A stretch of DNA of 64,000 bases from Pseudoduganella albidiflava (GTDB taxonomy: Bacteria > Pseudomonadota > Gammaproteobacteria > Burkholderiales > Burkholderiaceae_D), in NCBI RefSeq assembly GCF_004322755.1, contig NZ_CP036401.1, positions 6,944,001 to 7,008,000 on the forward strand. The letters run 5' to 3'. Position 1 is the first letter of the stretch. Each line of letters begins with the position of its first letter. Below are positions 18,980 through 27,921 of this stretch, in pieces. The position numbers and the translations under genes are program-made. The notes under the pieces were generated by a model, which was not told the DNA's origin, ran no database searches, and saw only the letters and a list, made by a program, of their open reading frames with translations.

Positions 18980-21900
18980 TCAATTCCGGGAGGTAACCGG
19001 TTCCGTTTTCTCCTCCTCGTTCCGGCGCCACGTGTACAGCGCCGGCAAGATCAGCAGCGTCAGCGCCGTCGACGACAGGATGCCACCGATGACCACCGTC
19101 GCCAGCGGCCGCTGCACCTCGGCGCCCGTGCTGGTGGCCAGCGCCATCGGCAGGAAGCCCAGCGACGCGACGAGCGCCGTCATCAGCACCGCCCGCAGCC
19201 GGCCCTGCGCGCCTTCGCGGATCGCCTGTTCCGGCGAGTGGCCCTGTTCACGCAGCACCCTGACGAACGACAGCATGACGAGACCGTTCAGCACCGCCAC
19301 GCCGGACAGGGCGATGAAGCCGATCGCCGCCGAGATCGACAGAGGCATGCCGCGCAGCCACAGGGCCAGCACGCCGCCCGTCATCGCGAACGGAATGCCG
19401 GTAAAGACCAGCAGGCCGTCGTGCAGGCTGTTGAACATCAGGTACAGCAGCACGAAGACGATCGCCAGCGCCAGCGGCACCACGATGGCCAGCCGCTGCG
19501 CGGCCTTCTCCAGGTTCTCGAACTGTCCGCCCAGGGTCAGCCAGGTGCCGGCCGGCAGTTTCACGCCCTTCAGCTCACCCTTCAGGTCCGCCACGAAGGA
19601 GCCCAGATCGCGGCCGCGCACATTGGCCGTGACCACCACGCGGCGCTTGCCGTTCTCGCGGCTGACCTGGTTGGCCTCGGGCACGAACGCCAGCGTGGCG
19701 ATCTCGGACAGCGGGATGCTGGACGCGCGGCCATTGTTCGAGGAAGAGGCGGCCGGCAGCGCGATCGGCAGCTGGCGCAGCGTGTCCACGTCGTTGCGCA
19801 AGCCCTCCGGCAGGCGCACCGTGATCGCGAAGCGGCGGTCGCCTTCGAAGACCAGGCCCACGTCGCGCCCGCCCACCAGCGTGCCGAAGGCTTCCTGCAC
19901 GTCCGCCACGTTCAGGCCATAGCGTGCCGCCTTGATGCGGTCGACCTGCAAGGCCAGCGCCGGCAAGCCTTCGGTCTGCTCGACCTTCACCTCGGCGGCG
20001 CCGGGCAGCTTCTGCAGGCGCTGCGCCACCTGCCGGGCCGCGGCCTGCATCGCTTCCGGGTCGTCGCCGAACACCTTCACGGCCACGTCGCTGCGCACGC
20101 CGGAAATGAGTTCGTTGAAACGCAGCTGGATCGGTTGCGAGAACTCGTAGTTGTTGCCGGGGATGCGCTGGGCCGCCGCGGTGATCGCCGCCACCAGCTC
20201 GGCGTGCGACTTGCGCGGCGCGGGCCATTCCTTCTCGGGGCGCAGCATGATGTAGCTGTCCGCCGCGTTCGGCGGCATCGGGTCGGTCGCCACTTCCGAG
20301 GTGCCGATGCGGGCGAACATGCGCTCGATCTCGGGAAACTGCTGCAGCAGGGATTTTTCCAGTTGCTGCTGCATGCGCACCGATTGCTGCAGGCTGGTGC
20401 CGGGGATGCGCATGGTCAGCACGGCCAGGTCGCCCTCGTCCAGGTTCGGCGCGAACTCGGTGCCCAGCCGCGTCGCCAGCAACCCCGACAGCAGCACGGC
20501 CAGCACGGCGAACGTCAGGGCCACCGGACGGTTGCGCAGCACCCAGTCGAGCACCGGGGCATACCAGTCTCGCGCCTTGACCATGATGCGGCTGTCGCGT
20601 TCGGCCACGGGTTTTGTCACGAACAGCGCCACGGCGGCCGGCACGAACGTTACCGACAGCACCATCGCCGCCACCAGCGCCATCACCACCGTCACGGCCA
20701 TCGGATGGAACATGCGGCCCTCGATGCCGGTCAGCGCGAAGATCGGCAGGTAGACCGTCATGATGATCAGCTGGCCGAACAGCAGCGGGCGGCGCGCCTC
20801 GGCGGCGGCGGCGGCCACCTCGGCGAAGCGTTCGCCACGCGTCAGTGGCCTGCCCGCCGCGACCTGCGCGTGGGCCAGCCGCCGGATGCAGTTTTCCACG
20901 ATCACCACGGCACCATCGATGATGATGCCGAAATCCAGCGCGCCCAGGCTCATCAGGTTGGCGCTGACCCCTGCCTGCACCATGCCGGTAAACACCATCA
21001 GCATCGTCAGCGGGATCACCATGGCCGTGATCAGCGCCGCGCGCAGGTTGCAGAGGAAGAGGAACAGGATCGCGATCACCAGCAGCGCGCCTTCGGCCAG
21101 GTTGGTGCGCACCGTGCCGATGGCCTTGTTGACGAGCACCGAGCGGTCATAGACGGGCAAGGCCTGCACGCCGGCGGGCAGCGAGCGGTTGATGTCTTCC
21201 AGCCGGTGCCGCGCCGCGTCGGCCACGCTGCGGCTGTTTTCGCCGATCAGCATGAACACGGCGCCCAGCACCACTTCACGGCCATTTTCCGTGGCGGCGC
21301 CGGTGCGCAGCTCGCGGCCCGTTTCCACGTCGGCCACGTCGCGCACGCGGATCGGCGCACCCTGCACCACGTCGAGCACGATGTTGCGGATTTCTTCTAG
21401 CGTGCGCAGCTGGCCCGGCGTGCGCACCACGAACTGTTCGCCGCCGCGCTCGATATAGCCGGCACCGGCATTGCCGTTGTTGCGTTCGAGCGCCGTCATC
21501 AGTTGCGCGAGGCTCAGGCCATGCGCCGCCAGCCGGTCCATGTCTGGCGCCACCTGGAATTCCTTCTCGTAGCCGCCGATCGTGTTGACCTCCGTAACGC
21601 CGGGCACGCCGCGCAGCTGCGGCGCCACCACCCAGTCCTGGATCTCGCGCAGGTCGGTCGGCGTGTACGGCGTGCCATCGGGCTTGCGGGCGCCATCCCT
21701 GGCCTCCACCGTCCAGTAGAAGATTTCGCCGAGCCCCGTGGCGATCGGCCCCAGCGACGGCTCCACGCCCGGCGGCAAGCCGGAGCGGGCCTGCTGCAGC
21801 CGTTCATTGACGAGCTGGCGGGCAAAATAGATGTCGGTACCGTCGCGGAACACCACCGTCACCTGCGACAGGCCGTACTTCGACAGCGACCGCGTGCCTT

Positions 21901-22138
21901 CCAGTCCCGGCAAGCCGTTCATCACCGTTTCGATCGGGAACGTGATGCGCTGCTCCACTTCCAGCGGCGAGTAGCCGTGCGCCGGCGCGTTGATCTGCAC
22001 CTGCACGTTGGTGATGTCCGGCACCGCGTCGATCGGCAGCTTTTGATAGCTGTACAGGCCGAGCGCGGCCAGGCACAGCACCGCGCACACGACCAGCCAG
22101 CGCCGCGCGATGACCGCGGCAATCAGTTGTGCATACAT
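18980..22138 (-). CDS. czcA: Heavy-metal efflux RND transporter, CzcA/CusA family
   Basis: 1052 residues, the normal size, with twelve membrane spans in two repeats and two large periplasmic loops. The fourth span carries DFGIIIDGAVVIVEN, which fits the HME1 signature DFGx3DGAx3VEN of zinc/cobalt/cadmium pumps rather than the copper/silver type. It exports divalent metal from periplasm or cytoplasm through CzcB and CzcC. It is the last gene of czcI-czcC-czcB-czcA, nine bases after czcB. Confidence 0.95.
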   Translation of the reverse strand: MYAQLIAAVIARRWLVVCAVLCLAALGLYSYQKLPIDAVPDITNVQVQINAPAHGYSPLEVEQRITFPIETVMNGLPGLEGTRSLSKYGLSQVTVVFRDGTDIYFARQLVNERLQQARSGLPPGVEPSLGPIATGLGEIFYWTVEARDGARKPDGTPYTPTDLREIQDWVVAPQLRGVPGVTEVNTIGGYEKEFQVAPDMDRLAAHGLSLAQLMTALERNNGNAGAGYIERGGEQFVVRTPGQLRTLEEIRNIVLDVVQGAPIRVRDVADVETGRELRTGAATENGREVVLGAVFMLIGENSRSVADAARHRLEDINRSLPAGVQALPVYDRSVLVNKAIGTVRTNLAEGALLVIAILFLFLCNLRAALITAMVIPLTMLMVFTGMVQAGVSANLMSLGALDFGIIIDGAVVIVENCIRRLAHAQVAAGRPLTRGERFAEVAAAAAEARRPLLFGQLIIMTVYLPIFALTGIEGRMFHPMAVTVVMALVAAMVLSVTFVPAAVALFVTKPVAERDSRIMVKARDWYAPVLDWVLRNRPVALTFAVLAVLLSGLLATRLGTEFAPNLDEGDLAVLTMRIPGTSLQQSVRMQQQLEKSLLQQFPEIERMFARIGTSEVATDPMPPNAADSYIMLRPEKEWPAPRKSHAELVAAITAAAQRIPGNNYEFSQPIQLRFNELISGVRSDVAVKVFGDDPEAMQAAARQVAQRLQKLPGAAEVKVEQTEGLPALALQVDRIKAARYGLNVADVQEAFGTLVGGRDVGLVFEGDRRFAITVRLPEGLRNDVDTLRQLPIALPAASSSNNGRASSIPLSEIATLAFVPEANQVSRENGKRRVVVTANVRGRDLGSFVADLKGELKGVKLPAGTWLTLGGQFENLEKAAQRLAIVVPLALAIVFVLLYLMFNSLHDGLLVFTGIPFAMTGGVLALWLRGMPLSISAAIGFIALSGVAVLNGLVMLSFVRVLREQGHSPEQAIREGAQGRLRAVLMTALVASLGFLPMALATSTGAEVQRPLATVVIGGILSSTALTLLILPALYTWRRNEEEKTEPVTSRN

Positions 22139-22147
22139 GGCGGCCCC

Positions 22148-23428
22148 TTAGTGATCGTGCTCGGCTTCGGCCTTGCCGAGATCGGCCTTCAGCAGGTAGC
22201 TGCCGGCCGCGGCGTAGCGCGTGCCGGCCGCCAGCCCCTTGACGATTTCCGTGCGCCGCCCGTCCGACCGCCCGAGGGTGACGGTGCGCGCCTCGAAGCC
22301 GCCGGGAGTGCGCACGAACACTACGCTGCGTTCATGGATCGTCTGCACGGCATCAGCCGCCACGGTCACGGCGGCATCGCCCTTCGGCCCGAGCAGGTCG
22401 ACGGTGGCCAGCATGCCCGGCCGCAGCCGCATGCCGGGATTGGCCAGCGTGACGCGGGCGGTCGCCATCCGCGTGGCTTCGCCCAGCACCGGCCCGACGA
22501 ACGACACGGTGCCCTGCACCGCGTCGGCCAGCGCGGCCGCCGTCACCGTCGCCGGCATGCCCGGTTCCACCTGCGCCAGGCTGCCGGACGGCACGGCGGC
22601 TTCGATCCACACCCGGTCCAGGTCGGCAATGGTCAACAGCGGCTGCGTGCCGTCCGACGCCATGCCGGCAACGGCGGGCCGGTCGATCACCACGCCGGAC
22701 AGCGGTGCGCGGAGGGTGACGCTGGCACCGCCCGACGCGGCGATACCGAGGGCGGCCAGGCGCTGGCGTGCGGCATCGGCCTGCACCTGCGCTTCACCCA
22801 GCGTGGCCTGGGCGGTGTCGAGGTCTTGCCGGGCCGAGATGCGCTCATCCCATAACTTGCGTTCGCGTTCCGCCACCGTGCGCGCCAGTTGCAGCCGTTG
22901 CGCGGCGGCCGCGGCTTCGGCGCGCCATTGCGCCACTTCCGGACTTTGCAGCGTCACCAGGGCATCGCCCTTGCGCACCACGCTGCCGGGCGAAACGGGC
23001 ACCGATTGCACCATGCCGCGTGCCGGTGCCGCGATGGCGACGGTGCGCTCCGCATCGGCACGCACCTGCGCCGGCAGGTGCAGCATCTCGCGGATGGCGG
23101 CCGGCTGTGCGGCATCGATGGCGATGCCATTGGCCTTGATCTGCGCCTCGCTCATCGCGATCGCATCCGAGGGTGCTGCCGGCGGCGCCGTGTCGGCATG
23201 GCGGTCATCGTGGCCGTGCGAATCCTCGTGTTCCTTGTGCTCCCCGTGTTCCTCGTGCTTGCCATCGTCGGCGTGTTCATTGTTGGCATGTTCATTGTTG
23301 GCGTGTTCTTGCTGCCCGCCATGGCCATGCGCATCGGTGCCGGCCGGCTGGCGCCACAGCATCAGCGCGGCCAGCAAGGCGGCGGCGACGCACATCAGCG
23401 CGATCGCCAGTATCTGTTTTCTTGTCAT
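22148..23428 (-). CDS. czcB: Metal efflux membrane-fusion protein, CzcB family
   Basis: 426 residues. A signal or membrane anchor (1-24) is followed by a very His/Glu/Asp-rich segment (about residues 30-75, with HGHGGQQEHANNEHA and HGHDDRHAD) that probably binds metal in the periplasm. Then come the barrel-sandwich and coiled-coil domains (VRADAERTVAIAAPARGMVQ, VVRKGDALVTLQSPEVAQWR) and the beta-barrel and membrane-proximal domains. It links CzcA to the outer-membrane CzcC. The His-rich segment contains a 15-bp tandem repeat in DNA (23271-23315), so its length may vary between strains. Confidence 0.93.
   Translation of the reverse strand: MTRKQILAIALMCVAAALLAALMLWRQPAGTDAHGHGGQQEHANNEHANNEHADDGKHEEHGEHKEHEDSHGHDDRHADTAPPAAPSDAIAMSEAQIKANGIAIDAAQPAAIREMLHLPAQVRADAERTVAIAAPARGMVQSVPVSPGSVVRKGDALVTLQSPEVAQWRAEAAAAAQRLQLARTVAERERKLWDERISARQDLDTAQATLGEAQVQADAARQRLAALGIAASGGASVTLRAPLSGVVIDRPAVAGMASDGTQPLLTIADLDRVWIEAAVPSGSLAQVEPGMPATVTAAALADAVQGTVSFVGPVLGEATRMATARVTLANPGMRLRPGMLATVDLLGPKGDAAVTVAADAVQTIHERSVVFVRTPGGFEARTVTLGRSDGRRTEIVKGLAAGTRYAAAGSYLLKADLGKAEAEHDH
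23271..23315. repeat. 15-bp tandem repeat in the His-rich part of czcB
   Basis: Three copies of GCRTGTTCATTGTTG-like units (the third degenerate) encode repeated EHANN pentapeptides on the minus strand. The unit is in frame, so copy-number changes alter only the length of the metal-binding segment. Confidence 0.75.
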
Positions 23429-23437
23429 GTCGGTCTC

Positions 23438-24679
23438 TTAGTCTGATTGTGCCGGGCCGGCCAGGCGCTCGATGTCGGCGTGGGCGCGCCACGCGTCGAG
23501 CATGGCCTGCCACTGCCGGGCGCGGGCCTGGAAATAGGTGCGCTGCGCATCGAGTACGTCGAGGAAGGTGAACTTGCCGTACTCGAAACCCTTCAGGGTG
23601 AGAGCGTGCACATTGCGCGCTTCGGGCACCACGTCCTGCGCCAGCAGCAGGGCTTCGCCGCGCGCCTGGCCATAGCGCAGGTGGGCGGCCGCGAGGCCGG
23701 TATGCGCCGCCAGTTCGGCCGCTTCCAGTTCGGCCCGCGCACCGTCCGTGCGGGCGACGGCCGCTGCCAGGTTGCCGCCATTGCGGTCGAAAAGCGGCAG
23801 CGGGATGGCCAGCCCGACCACGGCCTGGCGGTGCGCCAGCTGGTCGTCGCGCTGGCTGCCGATGGTGAGCGTCACGTCGGGCATGCGCGCCGCGCGTTCC
23901 GCATCGGCCTGTGCCTGCCGGTACGTCAACTGCTGGCGCGCGCGGCGTACGGACAGCGCAACGGCGGCCCGCTGCAACAGCGCCGGCAGCGCTTCGACCG
24001 GCGGCAGCGCGTCCACCGCGCCACCGGCCAGCTCGCGCGCCTCGAGCGGCTCGCCGACCAGCGCGCCCAGCGCATTGCGGGCGATCACCAGGTCCGCCGC
24101 CGCGCGTGCCAGTTCGGCGCGGGCATCGGCATGTGCCACGCGCGCCTTGCTGGCTTCCACCGGCGAGACCTTGCCGGCGGCGACCCGGCCGTCGGCGGCT
24201 TGCAGGCCCTTGCCGGCCAGCTCCACCGTTGCCTGGGCGAGCTGCACGCGCTCCCCGGCGATCAGGGCCGTATAAAAGGCGTCGATGACGTCGGCGCGCA
24301 GGGCCTGGCGGCGCAGCGCGTGCTCGCTGGCAGCCAGGTCGAACGCGCCTTGCGCGACGGCGATGCGGGCCTTCCTCTTGCCGCCCAGTTCGAGCGGCTG
24401 GCTGACCTGCACGGTGGTGGTGCGGCTGCCCGCGCGGTGGCCTTCGCGCAGGTACGCCAGTTCGGGGTTGGGCAGGCGGCCGGCCTGCTCCACGGCGGCC
24501 GCGCTGGCGCTGGCCTCGTGGGCCGCGGCGCGCAGGGCGGGATGGCGCTCGGCCGCCAGCGCGATGGCGGCCGGCAGGTCGAGCGGAATGACCGTGGCCG
24601 GCTCCCCCGCCGCGGCAATGCCGCAGGCGAGGGCCAGCACCACGGCCGGGACGAATCGTCGTCCGGGCTGGATGAACAT
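23438..24679 (-). CDS. czcC: Outer-membrane efflux protein, CzcC family
   Basis: 413 residues from an ATG with CAGGAG five bases upstream. It has a signal peptide ending near AAAGE, then two TolC-type repeats rich in long Ala/Leu helices (LPAAIALAAERHPALRAAA, NPELAYLREG, SQPLELGGKRKARI, FLDVLDAQRTYFQAR). It forms the outer-membrane channel of the Czc pump. The gene lies between czcI and czcB with gaps of 47 and 9 bases. Confidence 0.93.
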   Translation of the reverse strand: MFIQPGRRFVPAVVLALACGIAAAGEPATVIPLDLPAAIALAAERHPALRAAAHEASASAAAVEQAGRLPNPELAYLREGHRAGSRTTTVQVSQPLELGGKRKARIAVAQGAFDLAASEHALRRQALRADVIDAFYTALIAGERVQLAQATVELAGKGLQAADGRVAAGKVSPVEASKARVAHADARAELARAAADLVIARNALGALVGEPLEARELAGGAVDALPPVEALPALLQRAAVALSVRRARQQLTYRQAQADAERAARMPDVTLTIGSQRDDQLAHRQAVVGLAIPLPLFDRNGGNLAAAVARTDGARAELEAAELAAHTGLAAAHLRYGQARGEALLLAQDVVPEARNVHALTLKGFEYGKFTFLDVLDAQRTYFQARARQWQAMLDAWRAHADIERLAGPAQSD

Positions 24680-24726
24680 GGATGCTCCTGATGAGGGGAT
24701 CGGATCAGGCGTGCCGAATGCCTGCG

Positions 24727-25077
24727 CTACTGGACGGCGGCAGGCTGCCACTGCGGCCGTTCGGGACGGCCGGGGCTATGCGAAGCCAGCCAGTGGCTGG
24801 CGGAAGACGATGCTGGCACGGTGCCGTACATGGCCGGCAGCATGGCGATGGTGGGAGGAACGCTGATCGTGTGCACGAACACGCAGGCGGCGCAGTGCGG
24901 ATCGCTGGCGCTGCCGTGGTCGTCCACTGCCAGCGCCACCGGTTGTGCATCCGGCTGCGCCGCGCTCGCGTGATGCGTCACGCCCTGCGGTGTCGTCAGG
25001 CAGCAGCGGTCCGCCATCGCCAGGGCAACCTGGAACGGGTAGATCAGCAGCAGCATGATGAGGATCCAGCGGCGCAT
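24727..25077 (-). CDS. czcI: Small secreted protein at the head of the czc operon (CzcI-like)
   Basis: 116 residues, starting MRRWILIMLLLIYPFQVALA, a clear signal peptide. The mature part has cysteine and histidine residues suited to metal binding (MADRCCLTTPQGVTHHA, SDPHCAACVFVHT). The position (first gene of czcICBA), size and signal match CzcI, a periplasmic protein proposed to modulate efflux expression. The assignment rests on context and general features more than strong sequence recognition. The upstream region carries four helically phased 10-bp repeats. Confidence 0.72.
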   Translation of the reverse strand: MRRWILIMLLLIYPFQVALAMADRCCLTTPQGVTHHASAAQPDAQPVALAVDDHGSASDPHCAACVFVHTISVPPTIAMLPAMYGTVPASSSASHWLASHSPGRPERPQWQPAAVQ

Positions 25078-25110
25078 GGCGGCAATGGGAACAAGCAGTA
25101 ATGGAACAAT

Positions 25111-25153
25111 CCGGAAAAATCCGGAAGAAGCCGGAAGAAGCCGGAAGAAGCCG
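25111..25153. repeat. 10-bp tandem repeat upstream of the czc operon
   Basis: CCGGAAAAAT then three exact copies of CCGGAAGAAG (25111-25150) and a partial CCG. The array lies 34-76 bases upstream of the czcI ATG, in the promoter-leader region. A 10-bp period places each copy on the same face of the helix. Confidence 0.85.
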
Positions 25154-25238
25154 TTTTCGGTCACCGCCGGTGATGGCCCGGCGGCGCTATCGACTATGAT
25201 ACCCGTCATTGCCATCCCAGCAAACAGGAGCCTGCCGC

Positions 25239-25739
25239 ATGATGTTGCCGACCCGCGTTTTCCTGCATTACCTGGATCACCTGGACCAGCTGTTGCAGCA
25301 CGTGGCCGCCTTCGATCCGGCGGTGGCCGCCAACCGGCTGCACCCCGGCATGGCGCCGCTGCTGCAGCAGGCGCGCACCGCCATCGGCTTCACGCTGCGC
25401 GTCAGCTGCCCGCTGGCGGGCCGGGACATCGTGTCGTTCGAGGGCGAGGAATTCACGCTGGAAGGTGTGCGGCGCGAGCTGGCCAGCACCATCGCCTACC
25501 TGGACGCGCTGCCCGCCGCGGCGTTCGACGACCTCGCCGCACGGCAGGTGGACACGGTGGCGGGGTTTGCCGAACTGCATTTCAACGGGCCCGATTACTT
25601 CCTGCTGTACGGCCTGCCCAACTTCTTTTTCCACTACAGCATGGCGTACGCCATCGCGCGGCAGGCCGGCGTACCGGTGGGTAAAGCCGATTTCGACGGC
25701 TTTCACGCGTATCCGGCGGGCTTTTCGTTCCCGGCCTGA
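25239..25739 (+). CDS. DUF1993-family protein
   Basis: 166 residues with an AGGAG site eight bases upstream. Characteristic DUF1993 segments are VFLHYLDHLDQLL near the N-terminus, ISCPLAGRD-like FTLRVSCPLAGRDIVSFEGE, and LHFNGPDYFLLYGLPNFFFHYSMAYAI towards the end. The fold is predicted to be a DinB-like four-helix bundle. The function is unknown. The 3' end overlaps the convergent Lnt-like gene by 37 bases. Confidence 0.88.
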   Translation: MMLPTRVFLHYLDHLDQLLQHVAAFDPAVAANRLHPGMAPLLQQARTAIGFTLRVSCPLAGRDIVSFEGEEFTLEGVRRELASTIAYLDALPAAAFDDLAARQVDTVAGFAELHFNGPDYFLLYGLPNFFFHYSMAYAIARQAGVPVGKADFDGFHAYPAGFSFPA

Positions 25740-27244
25740 ACCGGGCGCCGCCGCCGATCGAGCCACAGCCACAGCCACCGCAGCAGCATCAGCGCGGCGG
25801 CCGCCGTGCACAGCCAGCCGAAGGCATCGCCGGTGCGCGCGTACAGCGTGCCGATGCGCTGCGCCGGCAAGGCCGCCAGCAGGGTCGCGCCGGGCAGCGG
25901 CGCCGAACGGGCTTCGGCGCTTACGCGGCCGTAGGCATCCGTGACGGTCAGCAGCCCGTCGCGCGCCACGCGCACCATTGCAAACCCGCTCTCGACGCCA
26001 CGCAGCGCGGACAGCCTGGCGGCATACCAGGCATCGAGCCCGAAATCCCAGGCCGGCACCAGCATCGCCTGCGCGCCGCGCTGGCCATAGGCCCGGCCCA
26101 TGCCGGCGAAGTGCATGTCCTTGCAGATCGCCAGCCCGTAGGCGGTACCGCCGATGGTGCGCACGTCGTAGGCGGCGCCGGGCAGGAATTCGCGCTCCGG
26201 CGGCGCCATGTGGTGTTTCAGGTAGCTGGCGCCCAGCCGGCCATCGGGCCCGAACAGCCAGGCCAGGTTGTGCTTGCGGCCGCCGTCGTCGGTGCCGATG
26301 CCCACGACCAGCCACAGGCGATGGCGCGCGGCCAGCGTGGCGAGGCGCCGTGACAGCGGCGCGGCGGCATCCGGCGCCAGCACCGCGATCTTTTCCGGCA
26401 GCACCACGATGCGCGCGCCCTGCGCGGCCAGCGCGGCCACGTGGCGTTCGTATTGCGCCCAGATGCGCTCGGCGTGCGCGGCCGGCACGCGCGGGCCGAT
26501 GAAGTCGTCGATCGACACCAGGCCCACCAGCTCGCCGCCGGCCGGCGCCGCCGCGGGGATGCGCGTGTAGCCGAACGCGAAGATGGCGGCCACCACCGCC
26601 ACCGTGGCGAGGGCGGGCACCCGTGCCGCGCGCCAGCCGCGCGTCACCGCGAAGGCGATCGCCGACGGTACCAGCGACAGGCCGAACACCAGCCCGGCAA
26701 CCCCGGCCAGCGACACGACCTGCACGGCCGGCGCGAAACCGGCCTGCGAGTACGCCAGGCTGCTCCAGTTGCCGTCCGGGTGCAGGGTGGCCATCAGCGT
26801 ATCCACCGCGCACCACAGCAGCGGATACGCCAGCACGGCCCACGGCGAGGCGGTACGCAGCATCGCGCGCCGTGCCAGCAGGATCACCAGCGTCCAGGTC
26901 AGGGCCAGCAGCACGGTGACCAGCACGGCGGGGGGCACGGGCATCAGCAGCGCGAAATAGGAGAACGGCCCGCTGGTGGCGATCAGCGACGCCGCCAGGA
27001 CCAGCAGCCGCGCCGCGCCGGTACCGCTGCGCAAGGCCGCCACCAGCAGCGGCGCGGGCGCGATCCAGGCCAACCACCACACCGGCTCCAGGCCGAAAGC
27101 CTGGCGCATCGCGAAACCGCCCGCCAGGGCCAGCGCGAGGTTGACCAGGATGGCGGACCGGCTGGTGGAGTTGATAGTGGAGTTGCTGGCGGAGTTGCTG
27201 GCGGAGTTGCTGGCGGAGCGGCTACCGTTGGTGAAGCTGCGCAT
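25703..27244 (-). CDS. Apolipoprotein N-acyltransferase-like membrane nitrilase
   Basis: 513 residues. An N-terminal six- to seven-span membrane domain (about 28-220) is followed by a periplasmic CN-hydrolase domain (about 225-470). The expected catalytic Glu, Lys and Cys appear in IVVLPEKIAVL, ASYLKHHMAPPE and GLAICKDMHF, and a final span lies near 480. This is the Lnt layout, but the sequence is divergent, so it may be a paralogue acting on another acyl or amide substrate rather than the housekeeping Lnt. The first 30 residues are a Ser/Asn-rich repeat (SASNSASNSASNST) encoded by a 12-bp tandem array. Confidence 0.8.
   Translation of the reverse strand: MRSFTNGSRSASNSASNSASNSTINSTSRSAILVNLALALAGGFAMRQAFGLEPVWWLAWIAPAPLLVAALRSGTGAARLLVLAASLIATSGPFSYFALLMPVPPAVLVTVLLALTWTLVILLARRAMLRTASPWAVLAYPLLWCAVDTLMATLHPDGNWSSLAYSQAGFAPAVQVVSLAGVAGLVFGLSLVPSAIAFAVTRGWRAARVPALATVAVVAAIFAFGYTRIPAAAPAGGELVGLVSIDDFIGPRVPAAHAERIWAQYERHVAALAAQGARIVVLPEKIAVLAPDAAAPLSRRLATLAARHRLWLVVGIGTDDGGRKHNLAWLFGPDGRLGASYLKHHMAPPEREFLPGAAYDVRTIGGTAYGLAICKDMHFAGMGRAYGQRGAQAMLVPAWDFGLDAWYAARLSALRGVESGFAMVRVARDGLLTVTDAYGRVSAEARSAPLPGATLLAALPAQRIGTLYARTGDAFGWLCTAAAALMLLRWLWLWLDRRRRPVQAGNEKPAGYA
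27162..27221. repeat. 12-bp tandem repeat at the 5' end of the Lnt-like gene
   Basis: Five units of CTGGCGGAGTTG (the first two and the last degenerate) encode repeated SASN tetrapeptides. The unit is in frame and lies 24-83 bases after the start codon. Confidence 0.85.
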
Positions 27245-27302
27245 GGGGGGCTCCCGGATCGGCGAGAGCTTCACTCTAGCATTCGCCAGCGCGCCGGGGC
27301 AA

Positions 27303-27674
27303 TCAGGGCATGCGCGCAAACGCCAGGAACAGCCAGGCCACCGTGATGACGACCATGCCGGTCACGGTCACGCACGACCACGTGAAGAACCAGGCCGACA
27401 GCAGCGTGGCCTGCACCACCTTCTCGAACAGGATGCCCAGGCAGAAATCGAATGCCGCCAGCACCGACCAGCGGCGCAGGTAGACGGGCAGGTAGCGGCT
27501 CATGCGCTGGTTGTGCTGGCGGGCGGCGTGGCGTTCGTACAGGTCGCGCGCCGCATTCACGTCGCGGAACAGCCAGTCGAAGAACAGGAAGCGGTAAAGC
27601 AGCTGGCCGAACGACAGCTCCGGCTTCTGGTCCGGGTCCGGTGGGGTTGCGGATGGCTGATGCTCGCTCGTCAT
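27303..27674 (-). CDS. Small membrane protein of unknown function
   Basis: 123 residues from the ATG at 27672-27674. The N-terminus is polar (MTSEHQPSATPPDPDQKPEL), followed by an amphipathic/basic region (DVNAARDLYERHAARQHNQR) and two C-terminal membrane spans (about 70-90 and 100-122: VLAAFDFCLGILFEKVVQAT, VVITVAWLFLAFA). I do not recognise the family. The gene is between the Lnt-like gene and the AraC gene, on the same strand as both. The longer upstream frame runs through repeat DNA and is not used. Confidence 0.62.
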   Translation of the reverse strand: MTSEHQPSATPPDPDQKPELSFGQLLYRFLFFDWLFRDVNAARDLYERHAARQHNQRMSRYLPVYLRRWSVLAAFDFCLGILFEKVVQATLLSAWFFTWSCVTVTGMVVITVAWLFLAFARMP

Positions 27675-27717
27675 GATCGGCGGCCGGAAGCGAATGAATA
27701 AGAGGATGAGTGGTGAT

Positions 27718-27836
27718 GCAGCAGTAATCGCAGCAGCAGTACCCAGCTGCAGTACGCAGCAGCAGTACGCAGCTGTAATAAGCAGCAGCGGCGCTACGCG
27801 GCAGCAGCAATACGCGGCAGTGACACGCGGCAGTGA
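27718..27836. repeat. Degenerate GCAGTACGCAGC-type tandem repeats
   Basis: About 120 bases of imperfect units of 10-16 bases built on GCAGCAGTACGCAGC fill the gap between the small membrane protein gene and the AraC gene. All forward frames through it give low-complexity peptides. It may form hairpins (CAGCTG centres). Confidence 0.7.
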
Positions 27837-27921
27837 CCATACTATGTCGAATCCGGCTGCAACACCAATCGCCGCGCCAATCGTGCTCGCGGCGCACGCC
27901 TGCGCAGCTTCCCATGCCGGC

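Noticed and set aside
25703..27244. Housekeeping apolipoprotein N-acyltransferase (lnt)
   Set aside because: The domain order fits, but the sequence around the catalytic residues is divergent and there are no usual neighbours (for example a CorC-like gene), so only an Lnt-like label is given.
27718..27836. Possible CRISPR array
   Set aside because: Units are only 10-16 bases, imperfect and directly adjacent, without spacers; there are no cas genes in the window.
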